Shown: positions 31,518-39,671 of the stretch, in pieces
How positions within the stretch are numbered: the first letter of the stretch is position 1
Layout: each line of letters starts with the position of its first letter
Source of the DNA: Spirochaetaceae bacterium
GTDB taxonomy: Bacteria; Spirochaetota; Spirochaetia; DSM-27196; PWMO01
DNA: 55,109 nt
Assembly (NCBI GenBank): GCA_007693325.1
Contig: REDW01000071.1
Coordinates: 1 to 55,109 of the forward strand
Direction: 5' to 3'
Program-made: the position numbers and the translations under genes
Notes under the pieces: generated by a model
Database searches by the model: none
Told to the model about the DNA's origin: nothing
What the model saw: only the letters and a program-made list of their open reading frames with translations

Positions 31518-31546
31518 TTGACAGATTGCGGAAGTGGGTCTAGACT
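31518..31546 (+). promoter_or_regulatory. Strong promoter of the corrinoid methyltransferase operon
   Basis: Consensus TTGACA (31518-31523), exact 17-base spacer, TAGACT (31541-31546). Predicted transcription start near 31553, which leaves a leader of about 70 bases. Confidence 0.7.
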
Positions 31547-31582
31547 TACCTGTACTTTTTTAAGAGGGTTTAATTAGTGCAG

Positions 31583-31603
31583 CACCCTGCAGCAGTGCGG
31601 GTG
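31583..31603 (+). other. Leader hairpin of the methyltransferase operon
   Basis: CACCC (31583-31587) and GCA (31589-31591) pair with TGC (31596-31598) and GGGTG (31599-31603) around a GCAG tetraloop, with one bulged T. Six bases later the ribosome site GAGGAGG (31609-31615) begins. It could stabilise the 5' end of the message or act as a translation control element; no B12-box sequence was seen. Confidence 0.4.
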
Positions 31604-31623
31604 AGATCGAGGAGGCTATTGGA

Positions 31624-32826
31624 ATGGCAAAGAGCATGCAAGAGCTTTACGAGGAGCGGATGGATCGCTACTGGAAAGCCAATCATCTGCAGAAACCGGA
31701 CAAGGTACCGTTTCGACCGTGTGCTGCCGAGCTGGCCGGCAAGATCGCCGGATACACTGCGCAGCAGGTCACGCACGATCCGGACCTGGGACTCGATGCG
31801 GTTGTCAAGATGTGTCAGGCCGTGCCCGGCATCGACGCAACGGTGGTCAATATGGTGTTTGTCAACACTTCGGTCACCGAGTCCTACGGACTGAAGTACT
31901 ACAAGGTTCCGGGGATCGACCTGGACGCAGATGATTCGTTTCAGTATATCGAGCCTCAGACCGAAGAAGACGCGTTTATGAAAGTGGAGGAGTACGACCG
32001 CTTCATCGAAGACCCCAACGAGTTTGTCATGAATGTCTGGCTGCCGCGGACCTCCAAGTATATGGTACCACCGGGTGAGCAGAACACGTGGAAGAATAAC
32101 CTTGCGTGGTTGAAGAACGGAATCGCCATCCAGCAGTACTTTCAGAAGCTGGGCGCCAACGTGGCGCGCATGCAGACTGAAACCGGTACGGTCTCCAGCC
32201 TTGCCGGCGCTCTGAAGGCGCCGTTCGATATTCTGGCTGACAAGTTTCGCGGATTTCGCGGCATCGCCTACGATCTGCATCGATGTCCGGACAAGGTTCT
32301 CAAGGCCACCGAGGCGGTTGCACCGCATATGGCGTGGAATTGCATTGCCACTGCAGACCCCAGCAGGAAGGTGCCGTGCAGCCACTGGATGCATCGCGGC
32401 GCAACCGGATTCTTTTCCGAAGAGGTGTTTGAGAAATTCCACTGGCCAACGCTCAAAATGGTTACCGAGCAGATCTGGGAGGCCGGAATACAGACCATCT
32501 ACTACGCCGAAGGCAAGTGGGCGCGCAATCTGAAGCATTTCCGCCAGCTGCCCGAGCAGAGTATCATATTTCACTGCGACAAGGATGACATCTACGAGGT
32601 CAAGCGGGTCCTCGGTGATAGATTTGCTATCAGCGGCGGGGTACCAAACGATATGCTGGCGTTCGGCGAGCCGGCGGATGTGAAGAAGCGCGTCAAGCAG
32701 TTGATAACCGACTTCGGTCCTGACGGCGGCTACCTGCTGGATGCGGAGGCGATCATGCAACAGGACGTCAAGGTCGAGAATTTCATCGCAATGGCACAAG
32801 CCTGCGAAGAGTACGGTTACATCTAA
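31624..32826 (+). CDS. Uroporphyrinogen decarboxylase-fold methyltransferase (MtaA/UroD family)
   Basis: 400-residue TIM-barrel protein related to UroD and the MtaA/MtbA corrinoid methyltransferases, probably the substrate-specific component (MT I). The C-terminal family pattern is recognisable: LGDRFAISGGVPNDMLAFGE and GYLLDAEAI. The three zinc ligands of MtaA-type thiol methyltransferases (HxC and a later Cys) are not found: the first site reads YAEGKW and the last reads LLDAEA. A pair of glutamates spaced by 14 residues (E296 and E311) is present with an Asp 20 residues after the second, which recalls the E-x14-E-x20-H zinc motif I remember from acetogen O-demethylase MT I proteins but is not exact. 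The substrate is therefore open: a methoxyaromatic, a methylated amine or a sugar ether. GAGGAGG lies upstream, and the 53-residue gene follows after 29 bases. Confidence 0.85.
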   Translation: MAKSMQELYEERMDRYWKANHLQKPDKVPFRPCAAELAGKIAGYTAQQVTHDPDLGLDAVVKMCQAVPGIDATVVNMVFVNTSVTESYGLKYYKVPGIDLDADDSFQYIEPQTEEDAFMKVEEYDRFIEDPNEFVMNVWLPRTSKYMVPPGEQNTWKNNLAWLKNGIAIQQYFQKLGANVARMQTETGTVSSLAGALKAPFDILADKFRGFRGIAYDLHRCPDKVLKATEAVAPHMAWNCIATADPSRKVPCSHWMHRGATGFFSEEVFEKFHWPTLKMVTEQIWEAGIQTIYYAEGKWARNLKHFRQLPEQSIIFHCDKDDIYEVKRVLGDRFAISGGVPNDMLAFGEPADVKKRVKQLITDFGPDGGYLLDAEAIMQQDVKVENFIAMAQACEEYGYI

Positions 32827-32855
32827 AGGATCAACAGGAGACGAGGAGGACTATC

Positions 32856-33017
32856 GTGCAAGAGTCTAAGAGCGTGCCCGGGGTCTGCTTTCCCTGGGAA
32901 GAGAAGAAGAAAGAGTACGCAGAGATAAAGGGTGACGAAGAAGTTGTAAAGGCATGGTGGGAAACGTATGATGTTCACGCCTACGTGCATTTGTGGTTTT
33001 GCGTGACCGGATTGTAA
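32856..33017 (+). CDS. Unrecognised 53-residue protein in the corrinoid operon
   Basis: Small protein between the UroD-fold methyltransferase and the corrinoid protein. The start is GTG 32856 with a strong ribosome site, GAGGAGGA, ending five bases upstream; the stop is TAA 33015-33017. The central part is charged (EEKKKEYAEIKGDEE), flanked by an N-terminal FPW motif with one Cys (VCFPWEE) and a Trp/His-rich end (KAWWETYDVHAYVHLWFCV) with a second Cys. I do not recognise any family, and it is too short for usual gene-finding thresholds. Position and ribosome site argue that it is expressed. It could be a subunit or assembly factor of the methyltransferase; no function is claimed. Confidence 0.7.
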   Translation: MQESKSVPGVCFPWEEKKKEYAEIKGDEEVVKAWWETYDVHAYVHLWFCVTGL

Positions 33018-33041
33018 GCACTACGGAGGAGTCGGGATCAC

Positions 33042-33680
33042 ATGGATATCAAGAAAATCTCTGATCTGTTGGTTGAGCTGGAAGAAGAGAAGGTCTACGA
33101 TGCTGTGGATGAGGCGATAGAGCAGGGCGTTTCGGGCAGAGAGATACTGAAGGCCAGCCAGGCCGGAATGGCCACCATCGGCGATATGTACAAGCGGGAA
33201 GAAGCGTTTGTGGCAGACATGATGTTTGCCGGCGAGATCATGCGCAACATCCTTAACAAAATCCAGCCGCTGCTGGAGAAGGAAGGCGGCAGAGAGAAAG
33301 CCATCGGCAAGGCAATCCTCGGCACGGTCAAGGGTGATATTCATGATCTGGGTAAAGACGTGGTCATGATTGCGCTGGAGGGCAACGGATTTGAAGTCAT
33401 AGACCTGGGCGTGGATGTAGCGCCGGAAAAATTCGTTGAGGCTGTCAATAACAACCCGGATGCCAAAGTACTCGGGTTGAGCGTGTTCCTGACTTCGGCG
33501 TTCCCGTCAACCGAGAAGACGGTCAAGGCAATCGCTGAATCGGGAAACCGCGACAGGGTCAAGATCATGGTTGGCGGTGCGCCGGTGACGGAAGTGGTTG
33601 CGCGTGAAACCGGTTGCGACTATTTTGCCGAAGACGCCGCTGCAGGTGTGAGCTATACCAAAAGCGTCTACGGTGTCTGA
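33042..33680 (+). CDS. Methyltransferase corrinoid protein (B12-binding)
   Basis: 212-residue cobalamin-binding methyl carrier, like MtaC/MtvC and the cobalamin module of MetH. An N-terminal four-helix bundle cap (residues 1 to about 85, with QAGMATIGDMYKREE) precedes the Rossmann-like B12 domain, which holds the base-off ligand motif DIHDLGK and the later GLSVFLTSAFPSTEKTVKA and VGGAPVT. The lower-ligand histidine is in DIHDLGK. It accepts a methyl group from the first methyltransferase and passes it to the MtrH-like enzyme. A ribosome site (GGAGGAG) lies upstream. The gene follows the 53-residue gene with a 24-base gap. Confidence 0.95.
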   Translation: MDIKKISDLLVELEEEKVYDAVDEAIEQGVSGREILKASQAGMATIGDMYKREEAFVADMMFAGEIMRNILNKIQPLLEKEGGREKAIGKAILGTVKGDIHDLGKDVVMIALEGNGFEVIDLGVDVAPEKFVEAVNNNPDAKVLGLSVFLTSAFPSTEKTVKAIAESGNRDRVKIMVGGAPVTEVVARETGCDYFAEDAAAGVSYTKSVYGV

Positions 33681-33740
33681 CGGTATAACAGCCGCGTGCG
33701 CAGCAGCGAGCGGCAGCCGGGCAGCTGAGGGAGCAACCGT

Positions 33741-34550
33741 GTGAAGATCGTGGGCGAGAAGATAAACGGCACGCTTGCCAGGGTGCGCACGGCAATTGAG
33801 AACCGCGACGAGGAGTACATCCGGCAGCTGGCGCTGGCCCAGGTAGAGGCCGGGGTTGACTGGCTTGACGTAAATGCGGGTACGTCACCCGCACGAGAGC
33901 TCGGTGATCTTCTGTGGCTGATCGAGTGCGTGCAATCGGTGAGCGAAGTTCCTGTCTGCCTGGACAGCGCCAATCCCGAGCCATTGGCACACGCAGTGCG
34001 CAAACTGGACCACAGCCCGATGATCAACTCCATCAGCCTGGAGCAGAAGAAAGTCGCCGAGATCCTGCCGGTTGTGCGGGAGTACCAGTGCGATGTAATC
34101 GCGCTGGCAATGGATGACAATGGAATGCCGCAGACCGTTGAACAACGGCTGGAGATTATTAGCCGGTTACTGGAGCTGACCGATCGCGCCGGTATTCCGC
34201 TGCACAAGGTCTATATAGACCCGTTGCTTATGGGGGCTGCTACCAACACGGACAGTGGACAGATTGCGCTGGATACCATCCGTATGACCGCCACGCGGTG
34301 GCCCGGCGTTCATTTCTGCGCCGGCCTGAGCAACATATCCTTCGGATTGCCACACCGGTCGATCATCAACCAGGCTTTTGTCAGCCTGGCGATCAGTGCT
34401 GGTCTGGATACCGCCATTCTTGATCCGCTGGACAGAGAGCTGAGAGGCGCAATACTGGCAACCGAGTTGGTACTCGGGCGTGATCGTCACTGCCAGAACT
34501 ACACTCGGGCGGCAAAACAACAGGCAATTGGAAGGCAGCGGTCGGCGTAG
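33741..34550 (+). CDS. MtrH/AcsE-like methyltetrahydrofolate:corrinoid methyltransferase
   Basis: 269-residue pterin-binding TIM barrel (MT II). Folate-binding family features are present: GEKINGT at the N-terminus, DWLDVNAGTSP (DxNxG), then CLDSANPEPL and IALAMDDNGMP, and FCAGLSNISFGLP near the end with the catalytic Asn. It should transfer the corrinoid-bound methyl group to tetrahydrofolate, or the reverse. GTG 33741 is the start, with GAGGGAG upstream. The 60-base gap after the corrinoid gene has no terminator, so the operon continues. In acetogens such enzymes feed the Wood-Ljungdahl pathway, but no acs genes are in this window. Confidence 0.9.
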   Translation: MKIVGEKINGTLARVRTAIENRDEEYIRQLALAQVEAGVDWLDVNAGTSPARELGDLLWLIECVQSVSEVPVCLDSANPEPLAHAVRKLDHSPMINSISLEQKKVAEILPVVREYQCDVIALAMDDNGMPQTVEQRLEIISRLLELTDRAGIPLHKVYIDPLLMGAATNTDSGQIALDTIRMTATRWPGVHFCAGLSNISFGLPHRSIINQAFVSLAISAGLDTAILDPLDRELRGAILATELVLGRDRHCQNYTRAAKQQAIGRQRSA

Positions 34551-34562
34551 TATAGTATCGAA

Positions 34563-35765
34563 ATGCAGAAATCCGTGGAGCTGAACCGAGCGGTGGAAGC
34601 AGCCGGGAGGCTGCTCGATCAGAACAGCATCAAGCTGGCCAATCGGAAGGTGATTCTCGATCTTCTGCTCCAGGAACGAATTCTCACCAAGCAGGAGATC
34701 AGTGAGCGCACCGGGTTCAGTTTTCCCACCGTATCAAACAGCATAAACAGCCTGTTACAGCAGGGATTGGCACGCGAGGCGGGAACCGCAGACTCGACCG
34801 GTGGCAGGAAACCGAAGCTGATCGAGTTCAACCCCAACTCGCGCTTTGCGTTCGGGGTAACCATACAGGGACAGGGAATCCGGGTTGTGCGGACCAACAT
34901 CGACATGCAAATTGTTGACGACCTGGAAGTCCCGATGCGCCGCGGGTCCAGCGCGGCGGCCCTGATTGAAACGATCTGTTCGTCAGTCAGCGATATGATC
35001 TGCCGCAGCGGAACATCGATACAGAACTTCCTTGGAATCGGCGTAGCGGTGTCTGGATACGTTAACCGCAAGGCAATCATGATTGAGGCTGCATCCAATC
35101 TGGGACTGAAAAACGTCAGCCTGGCTTCGCTTGCCGATAGAACGGGTTTGGCGGTGTACATCGAGAACGAGGCCAACGCCGCGGCGTTGGCGGAGCAGCG
35201 GCTCGGTATTGCGCAGGGCATGAGCAACCTCATCTATATTTCGATAACCGAAGGCGTCGGGTCGGGAATGATAATAGACGGTCGGTTGTATATGGGTGCC
35301 CACAATCGTGCCGGTGAACTGGGGCACCATACGGTTGTTCCCGGAGGCAGGATCTGCAGTTGCGGCAAGCGTGGATGCTGGGAGCGCTACGTAGCCGAAG
35401 ACGTGCTGCTGAACGATTACCGCTCGGTTACCGGAAACGACGGCGTTGGTCTCGAAGAGTTTTTTGCCGATCTCTCTGAGCAGCACCCGCAGGCGGCAGA
35501 ACTCTGGGAACGCTACGTCTCGTATCTGGTCACCGGGCTGCACAATATTGTAGCCATTTACGATCCGCACTACGTGGTCATAGGGGGAAATATCGCTGAG
35601 TATCCGCAGTACCTGCTGCCGGCGCTGATGAAGGGTGTCTTTGGTGCTTCGTCGTATTATCAGCATGAAGACACGTATATCCTGGTGTCCGAGCTGAACA
35701 AGGACGCATTCATTCTGGGCGCGGCATTTCTGCCGATGGGCACCCTTCACGCCCGCCTGGGGTGA
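34563..35765 (+). CDS. ROK family transcriptional regulator
   Basis: 400-residue protein with an N-terminal winged helix-turn-helix (LTKQEISERTGFSFPTVSNSINSLLQQGLA) and a ROK (repressor, ORF, kinase) sugar-binding domain. The zinc-binding signature is CSCGKRGCWE, preceded by AGELGHHTVVPGG. ROK regulators usually sense sugars or amino sugars and repress sugar operons, so its place inside a corrinoid methyltransferase operon is unusual. It probably controls this operon, for instance through the region around 31518-31603. The ATG at 34563 starts 12 bases after the previous stop. Its stop overlaps a possible GTG start of the next gene (GTGA). Confidence 0.92.
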   Translation: MQKSVELNRAVEAAGRLLDQNSIKLANRKVILDLLLQERILTKQEISERTGFSFPTVSNSINSLLQQGLAREAGTADSTGGRKPKLIEFNPNSRFAFGVTIQGQGIRVVRTNIDMQIVDDLEVPMRRGSSAAALIETICSSVSDMICRSGTSIQNFLGIGVAVSGYVNRKAIMIEAASNLGLKNVSLASLADRTGLAVYIENEANAAALAEQRLGIAQGMSNLIYISITEGVGSGMIIDGRLYMGAHNRAGELGHHTVVPGGRICSCGKRGCWERYVAEDVLLNDYRSVTGNDGVGLEEFFADLSEQHPQAAELWERYVSYLVTGLHNIVAIYDPHYVVIGGNIAEYPQYLLPALMKGVFGASSYYQHEDTYILVSELNKDAFILGAAFLPMGTLHARLG

Positions 35766-35782
35766 GACTGTATGAGGCAGCA

Positions 35783-37627
35783 ATGAAACCCGTTGTGACG
35801 ATCCAACCGTTCAACGTCGATGCGGACTACAGCGCCGGCGATGTACTGTTGGACGTTATCATACGGGCGGGGATTCCGATCGCCAGTTACTGCGGCGGGC
35901 GCGGGACGTGTGGCAAATGCGTGGTAGAACTGCGTAGTGGTGCGGTTGAAGCGCGGCCGGGCATGCCGGTGGGTGCAGCGGTTGAAGCGTCAGCAGGGCA
36001 AAGCCAGCGGGTGTTAGCCTGCTCGGTACGGGTTCTGCGAAATTGCTCGATCGCTATCCCCGGCGGCTCTATTGACACGTCCCTGCAGACCCAGACCGAG
36101 CACGCGGACGTGCGCAAGTTTACGAGTGCAAATCCGGTAGTTGAGTTCCGCACAGTCTCTCCTCCGGCGCCGGATCTCCAAGACCCGCGCTCGGATGCCG
36201 AGCGCCTGACGGCTCAGCTGATGATCGAGCACGGTGTGGAGGTTCGGTCTATAGACGCCCTGGTGCTGCGCAAATTGTCGCAGACTCTGCGCAGCAACCT
36301 TTGGAACGTCGGCGTTACGCTGTATCAGCACGAGATTGTTGACGTCGGTTCGCCGCAGCAGACGCCGCTGGTTGTTGCCGTGGATATCGGTACCACTACG
36401 TGTGCAATCTATCTGCTGGGGTGCAACAACGGCGCGCAACTCGCTGTTGCAGGGGTGACAAACCCGCAAACACCGTACGGGGCGGACGTGGTGAGCAGAA
36501 TCAGCAGGGTTGTTGAGGCGCCCGAACTGGCGGCTACACTACGCGCAATGCTGGTAGAGCAGCTTAACGCGGTGATAGGACGCCTCTGTGCCCAAAGTGG
36601 TGTTACTGCCGAGCGGATTGCTTGTGCTGTGTTTGTGGGCAACACCGCCATGCATCACCTTTTTCTGGGGCTGGGAGTGGAACAACTGGTGAACTCGCCC
36701 TACGTGGCGACTCTGTCACGAGAATATTTCGTCAAGGCCAGAGAGATCGGACTGTCGGTTGGACCGGGAGCCTGGGCCTGTTGCCTGCCGATTGTGGCAG
36801 GGTACGTGGGGTCCGACCACGTGGCGATGCTGCTTGCATGCGGGGCGAGACAGCAGCGCGGCAATGTGCTCTACATCGACATGGGAACCAACACCGAAAT
36901 GTGTCTGGCAACCACCGAGAGCCTGTTTGTAGTCTCGACACCTTCGGGGCCGGCCTTCGAGGGAGCGCATATTCAACTTGGAATGCGCGCAGAAGCCGGG
37001 GCCATCGATGCATGCTCTATCGACGAGCAGGGTAGCTTCGTTTATAGCACCATCGGCGGACAGAAACCGAGAGGGCTTTGTGGCTCGGGAATCCTCGATG
37101 CTATTGCGGCTGCCTTCGGCGCCGGCATCATCGATTGGCGCGGTAGGCTGCAGAATTGCCGGCAGGTCAAGGAGGTATCCGGTCAGCGACGGCTTGTCAT
37201 CGTTGCTGCTGACGATACCGATGAGGATAGCGAGGTGTTCCTGACACAGGCAGACATTCGCGAGTTTCAACTTGCAAAAGGCGCCATCAGCGCCGGGATT
37301 GCTGTACTGGCTCAGTGTGCGGGAATCGAGCTCCATGACATCACCAGAGTTGTTCTTGCCGGAGCGTTTGGATCGCACATCGATAGCGGCAACGCGCTGC
37401 GCCTGGGTATTATTCCGGTGCCTCAGGATATTCAGATAGAGCAGGTTGGCAATGCCGCCGGCGCAGGTGCGTGCATGGCAGCGGTGGACGCTGCCACGTC
37501 TGACTCTGTTCAAGCCATCTGCCGAGAAATTCAGTACGTTGAACTGGTAACCGCAGCGGCTTTCAAATCGATCTACGCGCGCGCCACCTATCTTGGGAAC
37601 CGGTTTGCACAGCGAGGTGAACGATGA
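35783..37627 (+). CDS. RACE-type reductive activator of corrinoid proteins (2Fe-2S + ASKHA)
   Basis: 614-residue ATP-dependent activator that returns inactive Co(II) corrinoid to Co(I). An N-terminal plant-type 2Fe-2S ferredoxin domain carries C37, C43, C46 and C80 (YCGGRGTCGKC, then VLACSV). A linker leads to an ASKHA ATPase module (AVDIGTTTCAIYLL, with VDIGTTT, then YIDMGTNTEM and VLAGAFGSHIDSGNA). ATG 35783 is preferred because GAGG lies seven bases upstream; GTG 35762 would overlap the ROK stop. The gene overlaps the next by four bases (ATGA). It should work on the corrinoid protein at 33042. Confidence 0.92.
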   Translation: MKPVVTIQPFNVDADYSAGDVLLDVIIRAGIPIASYCGGRGTCGKCVVELRSGAVEARPGMPVGAAVEASAGQSQRVLACSVRVLRNCSIAIPGGSIDTSLQTQTEHADVRKFTSANPVVEFRTVSPPAPDLQDPRSDAERLTAQLMIEHGVEVRSIDALVLRKLSQTLRSNLWNVGVTLYQHEIVDVGSPQQTPLVVAVDIGTTTCAIYLLGCNNGAQLAVAGVTNPQTPYGADVVSRISRVVEAPELAATLRAMLVEQLNAVIGRLCAQSGVTAERIACAVFVGNTAMHHLFLGLGVEQLVNSPYVATLSREYFVKAREIGLSVGPGAWACCLPIVAGYVGSDHVAMLLACGARQQRGNVLYIDMGTNTEMCLATTESLFVVSTPSGPAFEGAHIQLGMRAEAGAIDACSIDEQGSFVYSTIGGQKPRGLCGSGILDAIAAAFGAGIIDWRGRLQNCRQVKEVSGQRRLVIVAADDTDEDSEVFLTQADIREFQLAKGAISAGIAVLAQCAGIELHDITRVVLAGAFGSHIDSGNALRLGIIPVPQDIQIEQVGNAAGAGACMAAVDAATSDSVQAICREIQYVELVTAAAFKSIYARATYLGNRFAQRGER

Positions 37628-38322
37628 TAAAGAGTGATTTCCAGTTCGAACTCGATCCAACCGCGGTGCTGAGCTACGCCGGCGGCGCCATAGAGAAGCG
37701 GCTCAGGCATCCCGACTACCGCTGGATTCTCGATCACGCCGCCAGCAACCTTCAATCGCTGGTGGAGCCGCTGGTGGTCTGGAACCGTTTTACGATAGCC
37801 GGGCAGCTGCACGACAAAGTCCTGCTGCAGAACGGAGGCAAAGTCGGCAGTGGTCCGCTGGCTGCAGTGGTTGCCGGTGCTCACGAGCTTGTAGTGGCTG
37901 TGTGCACCGTTGGACCCGCGCTTGAGGCTAAGGCAAAGGCGCTGATGAAGGGCGGCTCGATGCTCGAGGGGATCATACTCGACGGCGTGGCGTCGTGGGC
38001 TGTTGATGATCTTCGCTGCATGTTCTACAGCTGGGCTATGCAGACGGTTAAGGATAATGAGGGCTACCGAGCCAGCAGCTATCTGAGCCCCGGCGAATCC
38101 GATTGGTTGATCGATGATCAGCGCGTAATATTTGAGCTGCTGGCCGCTGACATTCCCTCAGACAGAATAGCACTTACCGAATCCAACGTGATGGTGCCGT
38201 TCAAATCGCTCAGTATGGCCTTTGGTATTGGCCCGGACGAGATGGGTAGCGAAGGTGAATCGAACTGCGATCGCTGCACGATCAGGGAAGTCTGCAGATT
38301 CCGGCCGCTGAGAGCCGGGTAG
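37624..38322 (+). CDS. Vitamin B12-dependent methionine synthase activation domain-like protein
   Basis: 232-residue protein resembling the AdoMet-binding reactivation domain of MetH: the family motif appears as SYLSPGESDWLIDDQRVIF, in two parts SYLSPGESDW and DDQRVIF, followed by LTESNVMVPFKSLSMAFGIG. It ends in a Cys-rich tail (CDRCTIREVC) that may hold a metal or a cluster. Stand-alone proteins of this kind are found with corrinoid methyltransferase systems, where a reactivation or corrinoid-handling role is thought likely; AdoMet binding is inferred. Together with the upstream RACE protein, two repair-like components appear in one operon. It ends 65 bases before the M18 peptidase, where the operon may stop. 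Confidence 0.8.
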   Translation: MIKSDFQFELDPTAVLSYAGGAIEKRLRHPDYRWILDHAASNLQSLVEPLVVWNRFTIAGQLHDKVLLQNGGKVGSGPLAAVVAGAHELVVAVCTVGPALEAKAKALMKGGSMLEGIILDGVASWAVDDLRCMFYSWAMQTVKDNEGYRASSYLSPGESDWLIDDQRVIFELLAADIPSDRIALTESNVMVPFKSLSMAFGIGPDEMGSEGESNCDRCTIREVCRFRPLRAG

Positions 38323-38387
38323 TAGCGCAGCGGGACCAATTCGCGTATACTGGCACGCCACCAGCCACTTATCCGAGGTACTACTAC

Positions 38388-39671
38388 ATGCAGCATCAGC
38401 TATTCGGCTTTCTCGATTCCACTCCTACAGCGCTACACACCGCGCTGCAGCTGACCGACCGGTTGAGCGCCAACGGCTTCACCCGTCTCGATCCACGACA
38501 GCAGTGGCAGCTGGAGCCCGGCGGACGCTACGTTCTGACCCGCGGTGCGAGCGTGGTGGCGTGGATCAGCGGACATTCGCCGCCGGGCGAGAGCGGGTTC
38601 CGCGTCGCTACCGCGCACACAGACAGTCCGGCACTGAAGCTGAAACACGACGCGGTGCGCAACGAGAGCGGCTACCTGGTTGCCCCGGTAGAAGTCTACG
38701 GTTCACCGATCTACTCCAGCTGGCTTGACCGTGATCTCAGTGTCGCCGGGGCGTTGGTGGTAGAGTCGGAAGAACCGCAGGCACCGCGGGTGGTTCCGTT
38801 TGTGTTCCAGCAACCGTGCGCGGTGATCCCCAACCTCGCAATCCACCTGAACCGCAAGCTGAACGAAGGCTTTGCCTATAGCGCGCACGATCACCTGCAC
38901 GCCGTACTGGATATCGGCGCGGACCGGCTGTCGGGAGTCCAGCCTCGCGAAGCCCTTCTGCAGGCCGCAGCGCGCGTGGCCGGGGTGCAGGCCTCCACAA
39001 TCATACGGGCTGAGATGTTCCTCTATGATACGCAGCCGGCAAGGCGTACGGCACTGTCACAGACGCTGTTCAGCGCGTCGCAAATCGATAATAAAGTCGG
39101 CTGCCTGACGGTGGCCGAGGCGCTGTGCGCAGCGAAGACCACGGCAACAACCGCGATGGCGGTTTTCTACGATCACGAAGAAATTGGCAGCCGAAGCTGG
39201 TCGGGCGCCGATTCGGTACTGCTTCTGCACATCATGGAACGTATCGTGGCGCTTGCCGGAGAGTCTGCGGAGGCTCGCTACCGTGCAGCGGCAGCATCCA
39301 CCATCATCTCCAATGACGCCGCCAATGGCCTGCACCCGAGCTATCGCGACAAACACGACAGCGCCTACGCTCCGTTGCTCGGAGGTGGGCCGGTGCTGAA
39401 GAGCGACGCTAATCAGCGTTACGCCGGAACCCCCGAACTGGAAGCCGCGTTTGCCGCTCTTTGTCGCCAAGAAGGACATCCGATGCAGCAACTGGTCAGC
39501 CGCGCCGATATGCGCCCCGGTAGCACGGTGGGACCATTCAGCGCCGCGCACACCGGCATTGCCACTATTGATGTGGGTATACCTCTGCTGGCGATGCACA
39601 GCATCCGCGAGACTGCTGCGCTGGCGGATGTGCTAGCGTTGCGCGACGTTCTGCGGAGTTACTTCGCGTGA
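38388..39671 (+). CDS. apeB: M18 family aminopeptidase
   Basis: 427-residue zinc aspartyl-type aminopeptidase that removes acidic or neutral N-terminal residues; it usually forms a dodecamer. Metal ligands are visible: H in RVATAHTDSPAL, D in SWLDRDLSVAG, adjacent glutamates in YDHEEIGSRS, a further D/N site in SNDAANGLHPSY, and a late H in LLAMHSIRET. Length is normal. The ATG has GAGG ten bases upstream, and a TATACT (38346) could be a -10 without a clear -35. Its stop overlaps the GTG start of typA by four bases (GTGA). Confidence 0.92.
   Translation: MQHQLFGFLDSTPTALHTALQLTDRLSANGFTRLDPRQQWQLEPGGRYVLTRGASVVAWISGHSPPGESGFRVATAHTDSPALKLKHDAVRNESGYLVAPVEVYGSPIYSSWLDRDLSVAGALVVESEEPQAPRVVPFVFQQPCAVIPNLAIHLNRKLNEGFAYSAHDHLHAVLDIGADRLSGVQPREALLQAAARVAGVQASTIIRAEMFLYDTQPARRTALSQTLFSASQIDNKVGCLTVAEALCAAKTTATTAMAVFYDHEEIGSRSWSGADSVLLLHIMERIVALAGESAEARYRAAAASTIISNDAANGLHPSYRDKHDSAYAPLLGGGPVLKSDANQRYAGTPELEAAFAALCRQEGHPMQQLVSRADMRPGSTVGPFSAAHTGIATIDVGIPLLAMHSIRETAALADVLALRDVLRSYFA

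Noticed and set aside
31553-31623. Cobalamin riboswitch before the corrinoid operon
   Set aside because: The leader is too short, and no B12-box-like sequence or the long multi-stem architecture is present.
31570-32799. 409-residue minus-strand frame opposite the UroD-fold methyltransferase
   Set aside because: The plus-strand protein has clear family motifs and a strong ribosome site and promoter. The antisense frame has neither.
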